Below the pieces are notes generated by a model, which saw only the letters and a program-made list of their open reading frames with translations, did not search any database and was not told the origin of the DNA. The translations under genes were made by a program, and so were the position numbers. A DNA stretch of 34,816 bases from Hallella bergensis DSM 17361. GTDB lineage: Bacteria > Bacteroidota > Bacteroidia > Bacteroidales > Bacteroidaceae. Shown piece by piece: positions 1-8,082 of this stretch. Location of the stretch: positions 669,120 through 703,935 of the forward strand of contig NZ_GG704780.1 in NCBI RefSeq assembly GCF_000160535.1. The letters are read 5' to 3'. How positions within the stretch are numbered: the stretch's first letter is position 1; each line of letters opens with the position of its first letter.

Positions 1-6
1 AAACTT

Positions 7-52
7 GAAAAGAAAAATCCTGCGGTGGAGATTCTTCTCTCCATCCGCAGGA
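7..52 (-). terminator. Rho-independent terminator reading on the minus strand
   Basis: A GC-rich stem pairs 18-29 with 40-52, with one bulged A. On the minus strand it is followed by a T-rich run (complement of 7-17, TTTTTCTTTT). It would end transcripts coming from the DUF1896 gene and the recombinases. Positions 53-152 hold no gene I can support; a TACCTTTG box at 86-93 matches the Bacteroidetes -7 pattern but lacks a well-spaced -33 TTG. Confidence 0.7.
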
Positions 53-152
53 CTTGACCTTGTCAGGGCAGATTGGCTGCCGTTGTACCTTTGCACGATA
101 AGAAACGGCATCAGGGACTTTGCGTGTGCCTTTGCTTACAACGCCTTTGGGC

Positions 153-620
153 TTACCTCTCCGTCTGACCGATTATTGGCAAATGATTGCTCTTGGTAAG
201 CAGCACTATCGTGCCTGTGAGTTCGGTGTAAAGACGGTCGTATTGCTCGTCAGAAGCAAATGTGTCCGTCAAACCGAACTTGTCGAATGTGGCTTGAATA
301 GCCTTATTCGACAACAATATAGGTACGAGTTTCTCTGGGAGAGGTGCAGGCAGTTCCCTTTCAAACTCATTCTCAAACACGGATACAAGCGTATCATACT
401 TGGAAAAGTGCAAGCCTTGATACAAAACCTCGCTTGCCATGCTTTCCGCTTCGGGGTGAGTGAAACCTTGCGCCACGGCATCGCAGTAAGCTGTGAGAGC
501 CATATCTGCCCGTGTGGTGATAAACTCCGTATCTTGCAACCTCTCGGGGTGATGCTCACTCATATAACTTCTTAATTTCAATCGAAAGTAAGAAAGTTCC
601 TGTTTGTTGTTCTTTTTCAT
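153..620 (-). CDS. DUF1896 family protein
   Basis: This 155-residue soluble protein resembles the DUF1896 family, small proteins found almost only on Bacteroidetes conjugative elements near topB and the methylase-helicase. No signal peptide, membrane segment or catalytic motif is visible, and its function is unknown. The N terminus is basic (MKKNNKQ), followed by a helical-looking stretch and a conserved-looking central block around residues 50-75. It is the last gene of the minus-strand series, 60 bp downstream of the recombinase that ends at 681, with a terminator about 100 bp after its stop. In related elements I recall this gene lying next to the methylase-helicase, so the recombinase pair may have separated them; that placement is from memory. 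Confidence 0.75.
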   Translation of the reverse strand: MKKNNKQELSYFRLKLRSYMSEHHPERLQDTEFITTRADMALTAYCDAVAQGFTHPEAESMASEVLYQGLHFSKYDTLVSVFENEFERELPAPLPEKLVPILLSNKAIQATFDKFGLTDTFASDEQYDRLYTELTGTIVLLTKSNHLPIIGQTER

Positions 621-680
621 TTTGTCCTTATTTAGTGTTGATACTTAATGATGGTTGTTTAACGGTCTAAGAAAATCATT

Positions 681-1946
681 TTATCCTATGCTTGGCTTTC
701 TTGGCGGACAAACACGCAGGGCCTTTCGCAGTTGCCTTGTGGTATTGCTACCCATGAGTGGCTGCATCTCACGTGCAATCTTGCTCTTGCTAACCTTTGC
801 ATAGAGTTCGGTGGTTGAAATGAAGCGGTGTCCGAGCATCTTACTGACGGTTTCTATCGGCAAGCCGTTCTCCAAACAGATGGTCGTGGCAAAGGTATGT
901 CGTGCCGTGTGCGAGGTGGCTTCGGTATGAGGTGGGAGTCCTGCCTTGATGATGATGTCCCTTATCTTGCGGTTGAAATGGCTATTCGTGGGGAACTCAC
1001 GAAAGAGCAACCCCTCCTTTTGTCCGTCGCTGACAATGGTGAGTATCTCTTCGGCAATGGGCAATAAAGGAACAATGCTTCTGTTCTGAGTTTTTGTGCG
1101 ACAGAGCGATATGTACCTGCGCCCATCGTCAAGTGTGTAAACATCGTCCATTCGGAGTTTCTTTAAATCAGAAAAAGCTAACCCCGTAAAACAGCCCAAG
1201 AGGAAGATGAGCCTGCAATGGTTGTCCACCGAGCGGTGAGGACGATATGAGAGAAGTTTGTGTAAATCGTCAGAAGTGAGGGCATTGCGCTCGTAGGTGG
1301 GCGTTTCAATGTCTATCTGCTCAAAAGGGTCTTCACGGATATATCGCTCTTGCAATGCTTTTCGGATGACTTGATGCAGGTGGCGCAGACGGTTGGAAAC
1401 AGTGCTTTCCTTGTTTCCCAAGTCCCGTAGCATAAACAGGCGGTAATGTTCTATGAGGTCCTTGTCTGCCTCTTTGGGAAGACAGTCCCCGCTTCCCCTT
1501 TTTTTTAGAAAAAGTGCAAAATTCTTCCTACTGTCCCTGAAAGCCCTGACGGTAGCCTTTCCTATCGTCTTGCCCTGCAATGCCTCCTTGCTTTCACAGA
1601 CGGATTGGTAAACCTCTATGAGTGTCGGGGTGGGTTTGTTTTGGTGCTGGTACTGCTCTTTCAGGTATTCAGCCGTAATGTAGTTCTCTTCTCTTAACGT
1701 GAGTTCATAGAGTGCGTGAAGTCGTTCTTCTATTGAGTTCAGTTGCAGATTGACGGCATTCGCTCTGTTTGCCACCACTTTTATGCGCCCTTTCTTTGAT
1801 TGCCAATCATCGGGAGAGGTGTACAAACCTGTTGAGAATGAAGAAGACGCACCATTGCAGGTGATACGGCAGCGGATAATGCATTCATTCCTTTCGCTTG
1901 TCTTGCTTCTGTCTATATAGAATAGAATTGAAAATGTACTTTTCAT
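681..1946 (-). CDS. Tyrosine recombinase (site-specific integrase), downstream member of a tandem pair
   Basis: This 421-residue protein has the usual Bacteroidetes integrase layout: an N-terminal arm-binding domain (about residues 1-90), a SAM-like core-binding domain (about 105-210) and a catalytic domain (about 220-395). Catalytic positions visible are Lys285, His346-x-x-Arg349, His373 and the nucleophile Tyr382 (motif TTELYAKV). The usual first catalytic Arg of the TGLR motif is Ala257 (TGLAFSD). Loss of Arg I is known for the CTnDOT integrase IntDOT, where Ser takes its place, so the enzyme may still be active. It would break and rejoin DNA at attachment sites. It starts 13 bp after the end of the other recombinase, so the two are probably co-transcribed. 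No attachment site could be identified. Confidence 0.9.
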   Translation of the reverse strand: MKSTFSILFYIDRSKTSERNECIIRCRITCNGASSSFSTGLYTSPDDWQSKKGRIKVVANRANAVNLQLNSIEERLHALYELTLREENYITAEYLKEQYQHQNKPTPTLIEVYQSVCESKEALQGKTIGKATVRAFRDSRKNFALFLKKRGSGDCLPKEADKDLIEHYRLFMLRDLGNKESTVSNRLRHLHQVIRKALQERYIREDPFEQIDIETPTYERNALTSDDLHKLLSYRPHRSVDNHCRLIFLLGCFTGLAFSDLKKLRMDDVYTLDDGRRYISLCRTKTQNRSIVPLLPIAEEILTIVSDGQKEGLLFREFPTNSHFNRKIRDIIIKAGLPPHTEATSHTARHTFATTICLENGLPIETVSKMLGHRFISTTELYAKVSKSKIAREMQPLMGSNTTRQLRKALRVCPPRKPSIG

Positions 1947-1959
1947 TGTTCTTGGACTT

Positions 1960-3213
1960 TTAGTTGATTAAACGATATTGTGCGATGAGAGGGAGAATCT
2001 TCTCCACATCCCGAAAGACACGCTCTGGAGAAGTCTCTGCATACACCTGTGTGGTCTTTATCTGGCTGTGTCCGAGCATTTTCGATACGCTTTCGATGGA
2101 CACGCCTTCTGAAAGCGTCATCTGCGATGCGAAGGTATGCCTTGCCATGTGATAGGTCAGCGTTTTCTGAATACCGCAAAGCCGTGCTATCTTTTTGAGG
2201 TGTATGTTCAACGTGTCACAGCCTGGTATGGGCAGCAGATACCCTTTTGGGGGTTCGTGGCGGAACGCCCTCGTATGAATGCCCCTGTACCGCTCAATGA
2301 TGGCGGATGCTTCGGGTAATAATGGAATGTGACATACATTGCCCGTCTTCACTCTCGGCTTGCGTATCCAATCCATATCAGACTCGTGGATGATATGCTC
2401 TGCCGTGAGGTGGTACACATCCGTGTAGGAAAGACCGGTATAGCACGAAAAGAGAAACATATCCCTCGACATCTGCTCGTAGCCTTGCAGTTCGTTATCG
2501 GTTAATGCTGCAATCTTGTTTACTTCCTCCCTTGTAATGTATCGGGGTGTTCCAACGTCCCAGCGGATGGAATGACCGATAAAAGGATAGGAGTCTATGA
2601 TGTGCCGTTTGTGCAGGTCTTTGAGCAGGGATGCCAGCATAGTAAGATAACCAGCCGAAGTGTTGAGTTTAAAACCCTTTTCTTTGGCAAAATACTCCTC
2701 CAAGTCCTTGATAAGGGCTGTATCGGCTTTTTGCACGGGAATATCGTCCACATGGTAGCGGCATCTCAGAAATTCAGACAGATGCTTGCGGAAGAGCAGC
2801 AGACATTTCAGTCTTCTTTCGCTGCGGTCTATGCCAACTCGCTCACGGAAGCGGTCGATATACTTGTCCGCATGATGAAGCAGCCCCTGCGACTCGCTGT
2901 TTAACCCGAATACAAGTTCCCTTATCTTCCCTGCCGTGACAGTGTTGTTCAACTTGCCCGAAAGCGATTCATAAACTTGATGGACACTTACTTGCAGTCG
3001 GTCAAGTTCCCTGTTCACTGATACGGCTTCGGAACTCTTTCCTACAAGTCGCTGTTTACGACTATCCCAAATTTTTGGCGTACAGGCACATTTGCAACTG
3101 AACTGAACCATTGAGCGACCGATACTGATGCGTCCCATGATGGGACTTTTTCCGTTTTTGTCCTGCGTACCTCTTTTGAGGTAGAAAAGCAGCTTGATTT
3201 TTTCTTTTTCCAT
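1960..3213 (-). CDS. Tyrosine recombinase (site-specific integrase), upstream member of a tandem pair
   Basis: The protein is 417 residues from the chosen ATG at 3213. The frame is open back to 3372, but the first 53 residues of that extension look unlike an integrase, and MEKEKIKLLFYLKRG is the typical beginning of the arm-binding domain. Visible catalytic residues are Lys289, His355-x-x-Arg358, His382 and Tyr391 (QVYAETS). The Arg I position is Ser262 (TGLSYTD), as in IntDOT. Both paired recombinases have nearly the same length and architecture but clearly different sequences, so they are not a recent duplication. A TAATTTTG box lies on the minus strand about 14-21 nt before this ATG, without a correctly spaced -33 element. 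Confidence 0.88.
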   Translation of the reverse strand: MEKEKIKLLFYLKRGTQDKNGKSPIMGRISIGRSMVQFSCKCACTPKIWDSRKQRLVGKSSEAVSVNRELDRLQVSVHQVYESLSGKLNNTVTAGKIRELVFGLNSESQGLLHHADKYIDRFRERVGIDRSERRLKCLLLFRKHLSEFLRCRYHVDDIPVQKADTALIKDLEEYFAKEKGFKLNTSAGYLTMLASLLKDLHKRHIIDSYPFIGHSIRWDVGTPRYITREEVNKIAALTDNELQGYEQMSRDMFLFSCYTGLSYTDVYHLTAEHIIHESDMDWIRKPRVKTGNVCHIPLLPEASAIIERYRGIHTRAFRHEPPKGYLLPIPGCDTLNIHLKKIARLCGIQKTLTYHMARHTFASQMTLSEGVSIESVSKMLGHSQIKTTQVYAETSPERVFRDVEKILPLIAQYRLIN

Positions 3214-3477
3214 TGTTTTTTTGCTTACAAAATTATACTTCCCAGAGGAACTTATAGCGATGCAAAACATTGATAATGAAAGAGAAAACACCGTTTTTGT
3301 TACCATTTCCAGCCGTTCTTTTCCTTTCATCGTTTCTCGAACGATTTGGTAACTGAACTCTTGCTTTTTCACTCCTTTTTTCGCCTATTTACCTTGATGC
3401 AACCCAATGAGAAAGCAGGCAATATATCTTGTGTTTCAATCAGATACACATTCTTCTCCTTTTCTTGCTTCCAACTC
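3214..3477. other. Junction region between recombinase pair and truncated methylase-helicase
   Basis: This stretch holds no gene I can support. It contains the upstream region of the recombinase and the point where the methylase-helicase reading frame loses similarity to its family (about 3478-3485). Past the TAG stop, the minus-strand frame gives only a short run of residues before another stop. I looked for a repeat shared with 600-690, on the other side of the recombinase pair, and found none. Confidence 0.4.
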
Positions 3478-6400
3478 CTATACTTCCGCATAGAACGAGG
3501 CGAGTTCAGGCACTTTAATAAAGGTTCTGAAGCGTTCCTTCTGAATAATCTCATTCGTGATGGAAAACTCATAGTCGGTGGACTTCTTGGCAAAGACCGC
3601 TGCCCAAGCGTCAAAACTGTTGATGCCCTGCTTTTCCAGGGCTTGCGGGCGCAAGTATTTGAAAAGCAAGTATAATTCTGTTAGTGAATTACTGATAGTA
3701 GTTCCCGAAAGGAATGTCGCCCCCAGATCCTTGCCCGACCGCTCCTGTATAGTGCGAATGGCAAAGAGCATATTGAGCGCACGCTGCGAGCCGTCCGGAT
3801 TGCCCAAGCCCGACACTCTGTCGTGGCGAGTATTAAACATCAGGTTCTTGAATTGATGGCTTTCATCTACAAAAAGGTGGTCAATACCCATCATCTTGAA
3901 ATCCACGGCATCGTCCTTGCGCTCGGCAATGCTGTCTTGAATGCCCTGCAACTTGGCTTCCAAGGTCTGCTTACGTTTTTCTAAGCCTTTGAGCATGGCA
4001 CGGGAAATGTCCGCTCCCTGCATACGGAGTACTTCAAGGTTTTCCTCCACAGAATCTTTTTCTTTCTGCAAAATCACTTCTTGTATCTCCAAAGCCTGCG
4101 GTATCATGCCAAACTGCTCATGCGTAAGGATAATGCAATCCCAATCGTTGTTCTTGATGTCGTTGAAGATACGCTGGCGATTTTGCTTACTGAAGTCGTT
4201 CTTGCCTGGATAGAGTATCTTGGCATTGGGATAAGCCTTGCGAAACGTGTCGGCAATATCGAATACATTTGCCTTCAGTCCGATAATCATCGGCTTGTTG
4301 GCTAATCCCAACCGCTTCATCTCGTAGGCAGCCGTACACATAATAAGCGTCTTGCCCGCACCCACCTCGTGGTCGCAGATACCTCCGCCATTGGTTTTGA
4401 GCATCCATACGGCATCCTTCTGACTCTTATAAAGGTCTGGTATGCCCAACCTTTTAAGGTCGAGGTTGGGAAACGACTGGTGCGTACCGTCAAAATTGGG
4501 ACGCACAAAGCAATTGAAAAGGCGGTTGTAACGGTCAGAGAGCTGCTCTTTGAACGTGTCAGGTGTCCGTCCGAGCCAGTCCACAAAACCCTGTCTGATT
4601 TCCTCAATCTTGGCGTTCGCCATCTGTGTGGCATGTCCGTCCCTTACTTTGATGGTCTTGGTTTCTCCCGTAATTTTATCCGTCACTTCCTTGCTCTTGT
4701 TGATGTCGGGAATGGTATTGTGAAGTGCGTGTTTCAGCAGGTTGATGCCGTCATATCGGCGAAATTCTCCCTGCACGGCATATTTGTGCCAGATATTGGC
4801 ATTCTTTCGGTCGCAGACAAGGGAATACTCGTCCATATTGGAATGGTAGGACACGTTGATGTCTGTCTCGAAGAACTCCGAAGCAAACTTGCCATAGACT
4901 TTGGCAGGTATCCATCGTTCACCGAGATTGAAGTCCAAATCGGCAAAGGGAATGGGCGTAGGCGTGGCGGCACGCAGGGCGGCAAGACCTTGCTTTGCTT
5001 CCTCGTGTTCGGGATGATCCAAGAGCCACGACTCGATACGCTCCGCCTTTTCAATCACGTTGCCTGAAATGAATTTGTCGGCTACCTCGTAGCTGTTCTC
5101 TTCGGGATTGTAGAAGATGCGCCCCTCCAAGGCGGAAAGCATATCACTCTCTTCCATGTCGGGGAGCAGGGAACTCATATAGTCAAGTTCCACCGTGCCG
5201 TATTTGTTGAGTGATGCGCCCAATGCCTCCATCGGGTCTGCGGCAATGGACAGTTCGGTGGTGGAGAAAGCCGTCGGATGGTCGAAGATGTCCGCTTTGA
5301 TGTACTTGCCGTTCTCGGAGCGTTCCAAGAACAGCATTTCCACTCCTGTGGCATCCATTTTGATGACATCGGTATTTGTCTTTTGATTGAAATTCCCCCA
5401 ACGACCTACATAGCCATCATAAAGACGGTTGAGTTTCTCACGCTCTTCCTTGTCCTCCGCTTGGTTGTTCGCCTCGTAATCATAGAGTCTGTGATAACTC
5501 TCCCTAATCTCAATGTATGCTTTCAGCCGTGAGAGCTGGGCAAAGGGCAAGTCCATAGGATTGAAAGTGGGATGTCGTTTCAGGTCAGAGAGAAAGCCAA
5601 CCTGTCCTTTTTGCATGACAATAGAGCCGTCCCTCAGATGAGAGTCGGGCGATGAGAGAAAGGGACGCGGTGAAGCGTCAAACTCTTTCTTGACTTCTGC
5701 TATGGGCTGTAGCTTGCGAGGCTCGGCTTCCTCCATAAAGTCAAAGAGCGAGGGCTCTCTGACGGGAGCAGATGCAGTTTTCTTGTTTCTGCGGGGATTG
5801 CTTGGGGTGCTTCTTGCTGGCTTGGGTTGCCTGCTCGCAGGAAGTGATTGGTTTTCGCTGAGCTTCTTTTGTTGAGCAGCCTCCTTGATTTCATTATTTA
5901 CACGGACTACATCTTGTGTCCAAAGACTATATTCCTCCGGGGCAAACAAGAACTGTTCCGTTGCTTCTGTCTCTATGGCGCTATCTATAATCGGATGATG
6001 GTCTTCATCAAAGAATACAGTTTGTCCGTTCATTTCACGTGGGGATTCCACGTCTGTGCGAATTTCACGGCTTTCTTGTTCGTATTGTCTTTGAAGGGTA
6101 ATTACGGGGACACCTTCTGGCGCAGGTTCAGTTTCAGGCTCTATTGTTGGAAGTACCTGTGCAGCTTGTGCTTCTTTTTCTGTCTCTGATTCGTTTCTTG
6201 ATTCATCTGCCACTATCTTATTACCATCTTCGACCTTCTCTTGGGGCAGAGTGTCTTCCTGTACTGGTCTTAGAACTTCCTGACGGTTTTCTTCCTTGAC
6301 TTCCTCTATGATGGGTTCTTTAGTGTATTGTCCTCTGACAATCTCCTCCAGCTCCGCAATCTCGTGCAATTTTGTGGGCTTGAAGTATAAGTCCCGCTCA

Positions 6401-7971
6401 ATTCCCAAGCCTCTGACCTTTACTTCCTCCATTTCATCAAGCGACATTGTACCCAATTCCCAGCCGTAGCCCATCGTAACAGCACCGAAGCCGATGCGCT
6501 CCTTGGGGTCGTACTCCAATAGATAAGCCGTGTAAGCCCCCATTGGGAAAAAGTAGCGAGCGTAGGCTATTCTATCGCCAATGAGTTCTTTTTCTGTCTT
6601 ATAGAGTTTGGGAAGCTGTTTTTTGATGCTATCAGGCATCAGATTATAGGCATTATCTTCTTCCTTATCCTTGATTTCCTGTTCATGAGGTGTTTCTTCC
6701 GTTTTTAAGCCTCCTTGCACTTTCTGCACCATCTTGTCCACGTGTACCTGCCATTCCTCCCCGGTCATGGGTATGCCAGTTTCATAGAGTTTACGATCGA
6801 AACGCTGCTCCACTTCCAAAGAGAGCTGTGTACGCAGACTGTCAGCCATATCCTCGATACCGCCGTCAAACGTATATTCCCAAGCGGGCTTGCCGTATGG
6901 ATCCGTACCCATTTGTCTGTCTGTGGCAATCGTGCGGTGGGAAATATTCTTCCATTCGCCCTCGAAGAGTGAGTTGTGGTTGAACGCAATAGAAAAACCG
7001 TCGCCTTTGGGAACAGAGGCGGTTTGTACAAACTGCTGCTCGATGCCTTCACCAATTTCCTTGCCCGACTGCTTTTGCAGGACAATGAGGTCGCTGCCAA
7101 CATCCGTACCTGCATTCTCGGAGAACATACCCGAAGGCAAACGGATAGCGGAGATAAGCCGGCTGTTCTGCATGAGGTAACGGCGGATGGCTTCATTTTT
7201 GGGACTGTCCAATACGCCCTGCGAGGTAATAAATGCAAGAAGTCCGCCCTCTTTGATAGTGTCCAGCCCTTTCACAAAGAAATAATTGTGAATGGTTCTG
7301 GTGGATTCCCGTTTAAGGATATTCTCTCCCTTGCTATAACTACGGTCATAGACCATAAAGTCGCCAAAGGGAATGTTGCTGGTGATAAGGTCGTATTTAT
7401 CCTTCTCTTCCAATTCCCCGATGGCTTCAAAGGGTTCTTGCCGAACAAAGATATTGTCCTTGCCGTAAGGATGCAGGGCTTGTGTGATGCGTGCCGTCAG
7501 CAGGTCTTTTTCCATTGCATCGACCATGCCTGCTTGTTTGGCAAAGGTTTCGGTAAAGGCTCCCACACCTGCCGATGGGTCCAAGCATCGTCTTACTTGC
7601 ACATCGGTGGCACTAAGGGCATCGGCAATGGCAGAGACGATACGGGTATCGGTATAGAAGGAAGTTAGTACGCTTGCCTTGATACTCTCCCAATAGCGTT
7701 TGGCGGTGTTGGCATCGACGGCATCACGGTAAATCATCTGCTTGAGCCTTTGGGTAGGCTCGAACAAATTTTGCTCCGATGCACTCCAATAGCGGAGGTC
7801 ATCGGGATTATCACATCGGTTCAAGACGCATTTCAGACCACCGAAACCTTGATAACCTCTGAGCAGGACTTTCTCGGCTTCGGTGGCTTCACGTCGTTCT
7901 TTCTCTAATCGGAGGATCATACGGATGGCTTCCGTATTGCCCTCCAAGACTGCTTTCTTATTGTATGCCAT
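3478..7971 (-). CDS. DNA N6-methylase / SNF2-like helicase fusion, C-terminally truncated
   Basis: The 1497 residues begin with an adenine-methylase-like domain: DPSAGVGAF near residue 134 binds SAM, and SNIPF near residue 200 stands at the catalytic NPPF position. A long acidic, low-complexity linker follows (about 560-800). The C-terminal part starts a superfamily 2 helicase: Walker A with GAGKT near residue 1204, a DESH box (VDESHQF) near 1366 and a motif III-like LSGTT near 1430. The reading frame stops at FYAEV, soon after helicase lobe 1. As I remember the family, such proteins carry several hundred more residues, including the second helicase lobe, so ATPase/translocase function is probably lost while the methylase part may survive. 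It is a common accessory gene of Bacteroidales conjugative elements; its exact role is not established. Confidence 0.85.
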   Translation of the reverse strand: MAYNKKAVLEGNTEAIRMILRLEKERREATEAEKVLLRGYQGFGGLKCVLNRCDNPDDLRYWSASEQNLFEPTQRLKQMIYRDAVDANTAKRYWESIKASVLTSFYTDTRIVSAIADALSATDVQVRRCLDPSAGVGAFTETFAKQAGMVDAMEKDLLTARITQALHPYGKDNIFVRQEPFEAIGELEEKDKYDLITSNIPFGDFMVYDRSYSKGENILKRESTRTIHNYFFVKGLDTIKEGGLLAFITSQGVLDSPKNEAIRRYLMQNSRLISAIRLPSGMFSENAGTDVGSDLIVLQKQSGKEIGEGIEQQFVQTASVPKGDGFSIAFNHNSLFEGEWKNISHRTIATDRQMGTDPYGKPAWEYTFDGGIEDMADSLRTQLSLEVEQRFDRKLYETGIPMTGEEWQVHVDKMVQKVQGGLKTEETPHEQEIKDKEEDNAYNLMPDSIKKQLPKLYKTEKELIGDRIAYARYFFPMGAYTAYLLEYDPKERIGFGAVTMGYGWELGTMSLDEMEEVKVRGLGIERDLYFKPTKLHEIAELEEIVRGQYTKEPIIEEVKEENRQEVLRPVQEDTLPQEKVEDGNKIVADESRNESETEKEAQAAQVLPTIEPETEPAPEGVPVITLQRQYEQESREIRTDVESPREMNGQTVFFDEDHHPIIDSAIETEATEQFLFAPEEYSLWTQDVVRVNNEIKEAAQQKKLSENQSLPASRQPKPARSTPSNPRRNKKTASAPVREPSLFDFMEEAEPRKLQPIAEVKKEFDASPRPFLSSPDSHLRDGSIVMQKGQVGFLSDLKRHPTFNPMDLPFAQLSRLKAYIEIRESYHRLYDYEANNQAEDKEEREKLNRLYDGYVGRWGNFNQKTNTDVIKMDATGVEMLFLERSENGKYIKADIFDHPTAFSTTELSIAADPMEALGASLNKYGTVELDYMSSLLPDMEESDMLSALEGRIFYNPEENSYEVADKFISGNVIEKAERIESWLLDHPEHEEAKQGLAALRAATPTPIPFADLDFNLGERWIPAKVYGKFASEFFETDINVSYHSNMDEYSLVCDRKNANIWHKYAVQGEFRRYDGINLLKHALHNTIPDINKSKEVTDKITGETKTIKVRDGHATQMANAKIEEIRQGFVDWLGRTPDTFKEQLSDRYNRLFNCFVRPNFDGTHQSFPNLDLKRLGIPDLYKSQKDAVWMLKTNGGGICDHEVGAGKTLIMCTAAYEMKRLGLANKPMIIGLKANVFDIADTFRKAYPNAKILYPGKNDFSKQNRQRIFNDIKNNDWDCIILTHEQFGMIPQALEIQEVILQKEKDSVEENLEVLRMQGADISRAMLKGLEKRKQTLEAKLQGIQDSIAERKDDAVDFKMMGIDHLFVDESHQFKNLMFNTRHDRVSGLGNPDGSQRALNMLFAIRTIQERSGKDLGATFLSGTTISNSLTELYLLFKYLRPQALEKQGINSFDAWAAVFAKKSTDYEFSITNEIIQKERFRTFIKVPELASFYAEV

Positions 7972-8082
7972 AGTTTTTCTGTTTTAAGATGGAGAGAGAA
8001 TATTAGTCGGGGGGTCATTTCTGACGTATAGTTCTTTTTACTATCTCCCAACTAATTTGTTTTATCTCCGATTCTGTGAGAG

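Noticed and set aside
86..93. TACCTTTG box on the plus strand as a promoter for an RNA or gene
   Set aside because: There is no TTG at the right distance and no plus-strand gene follows; 153-620 is coded on the minus strand.
3214..3372. N-terminal extension of the upstream recombinase
   Set aside because: The 53 extra residues do not look like an integrase, and the ATG at 3213 gives the normal family start and length.
600..3490. Attachment-site repeats around the recombinase pair
   Set aside because: I compared 600-690 with 3373-3490 by eye and found no convincing direct or inverted repeat.
6976..7668. 230-codon plus-strand frame opposite the methylase-helicase
   Set aside because: It is antisense to a well-supported gene, with no signal peptide, motif or promoter; several similar frames in the region are shadows of the same kind.
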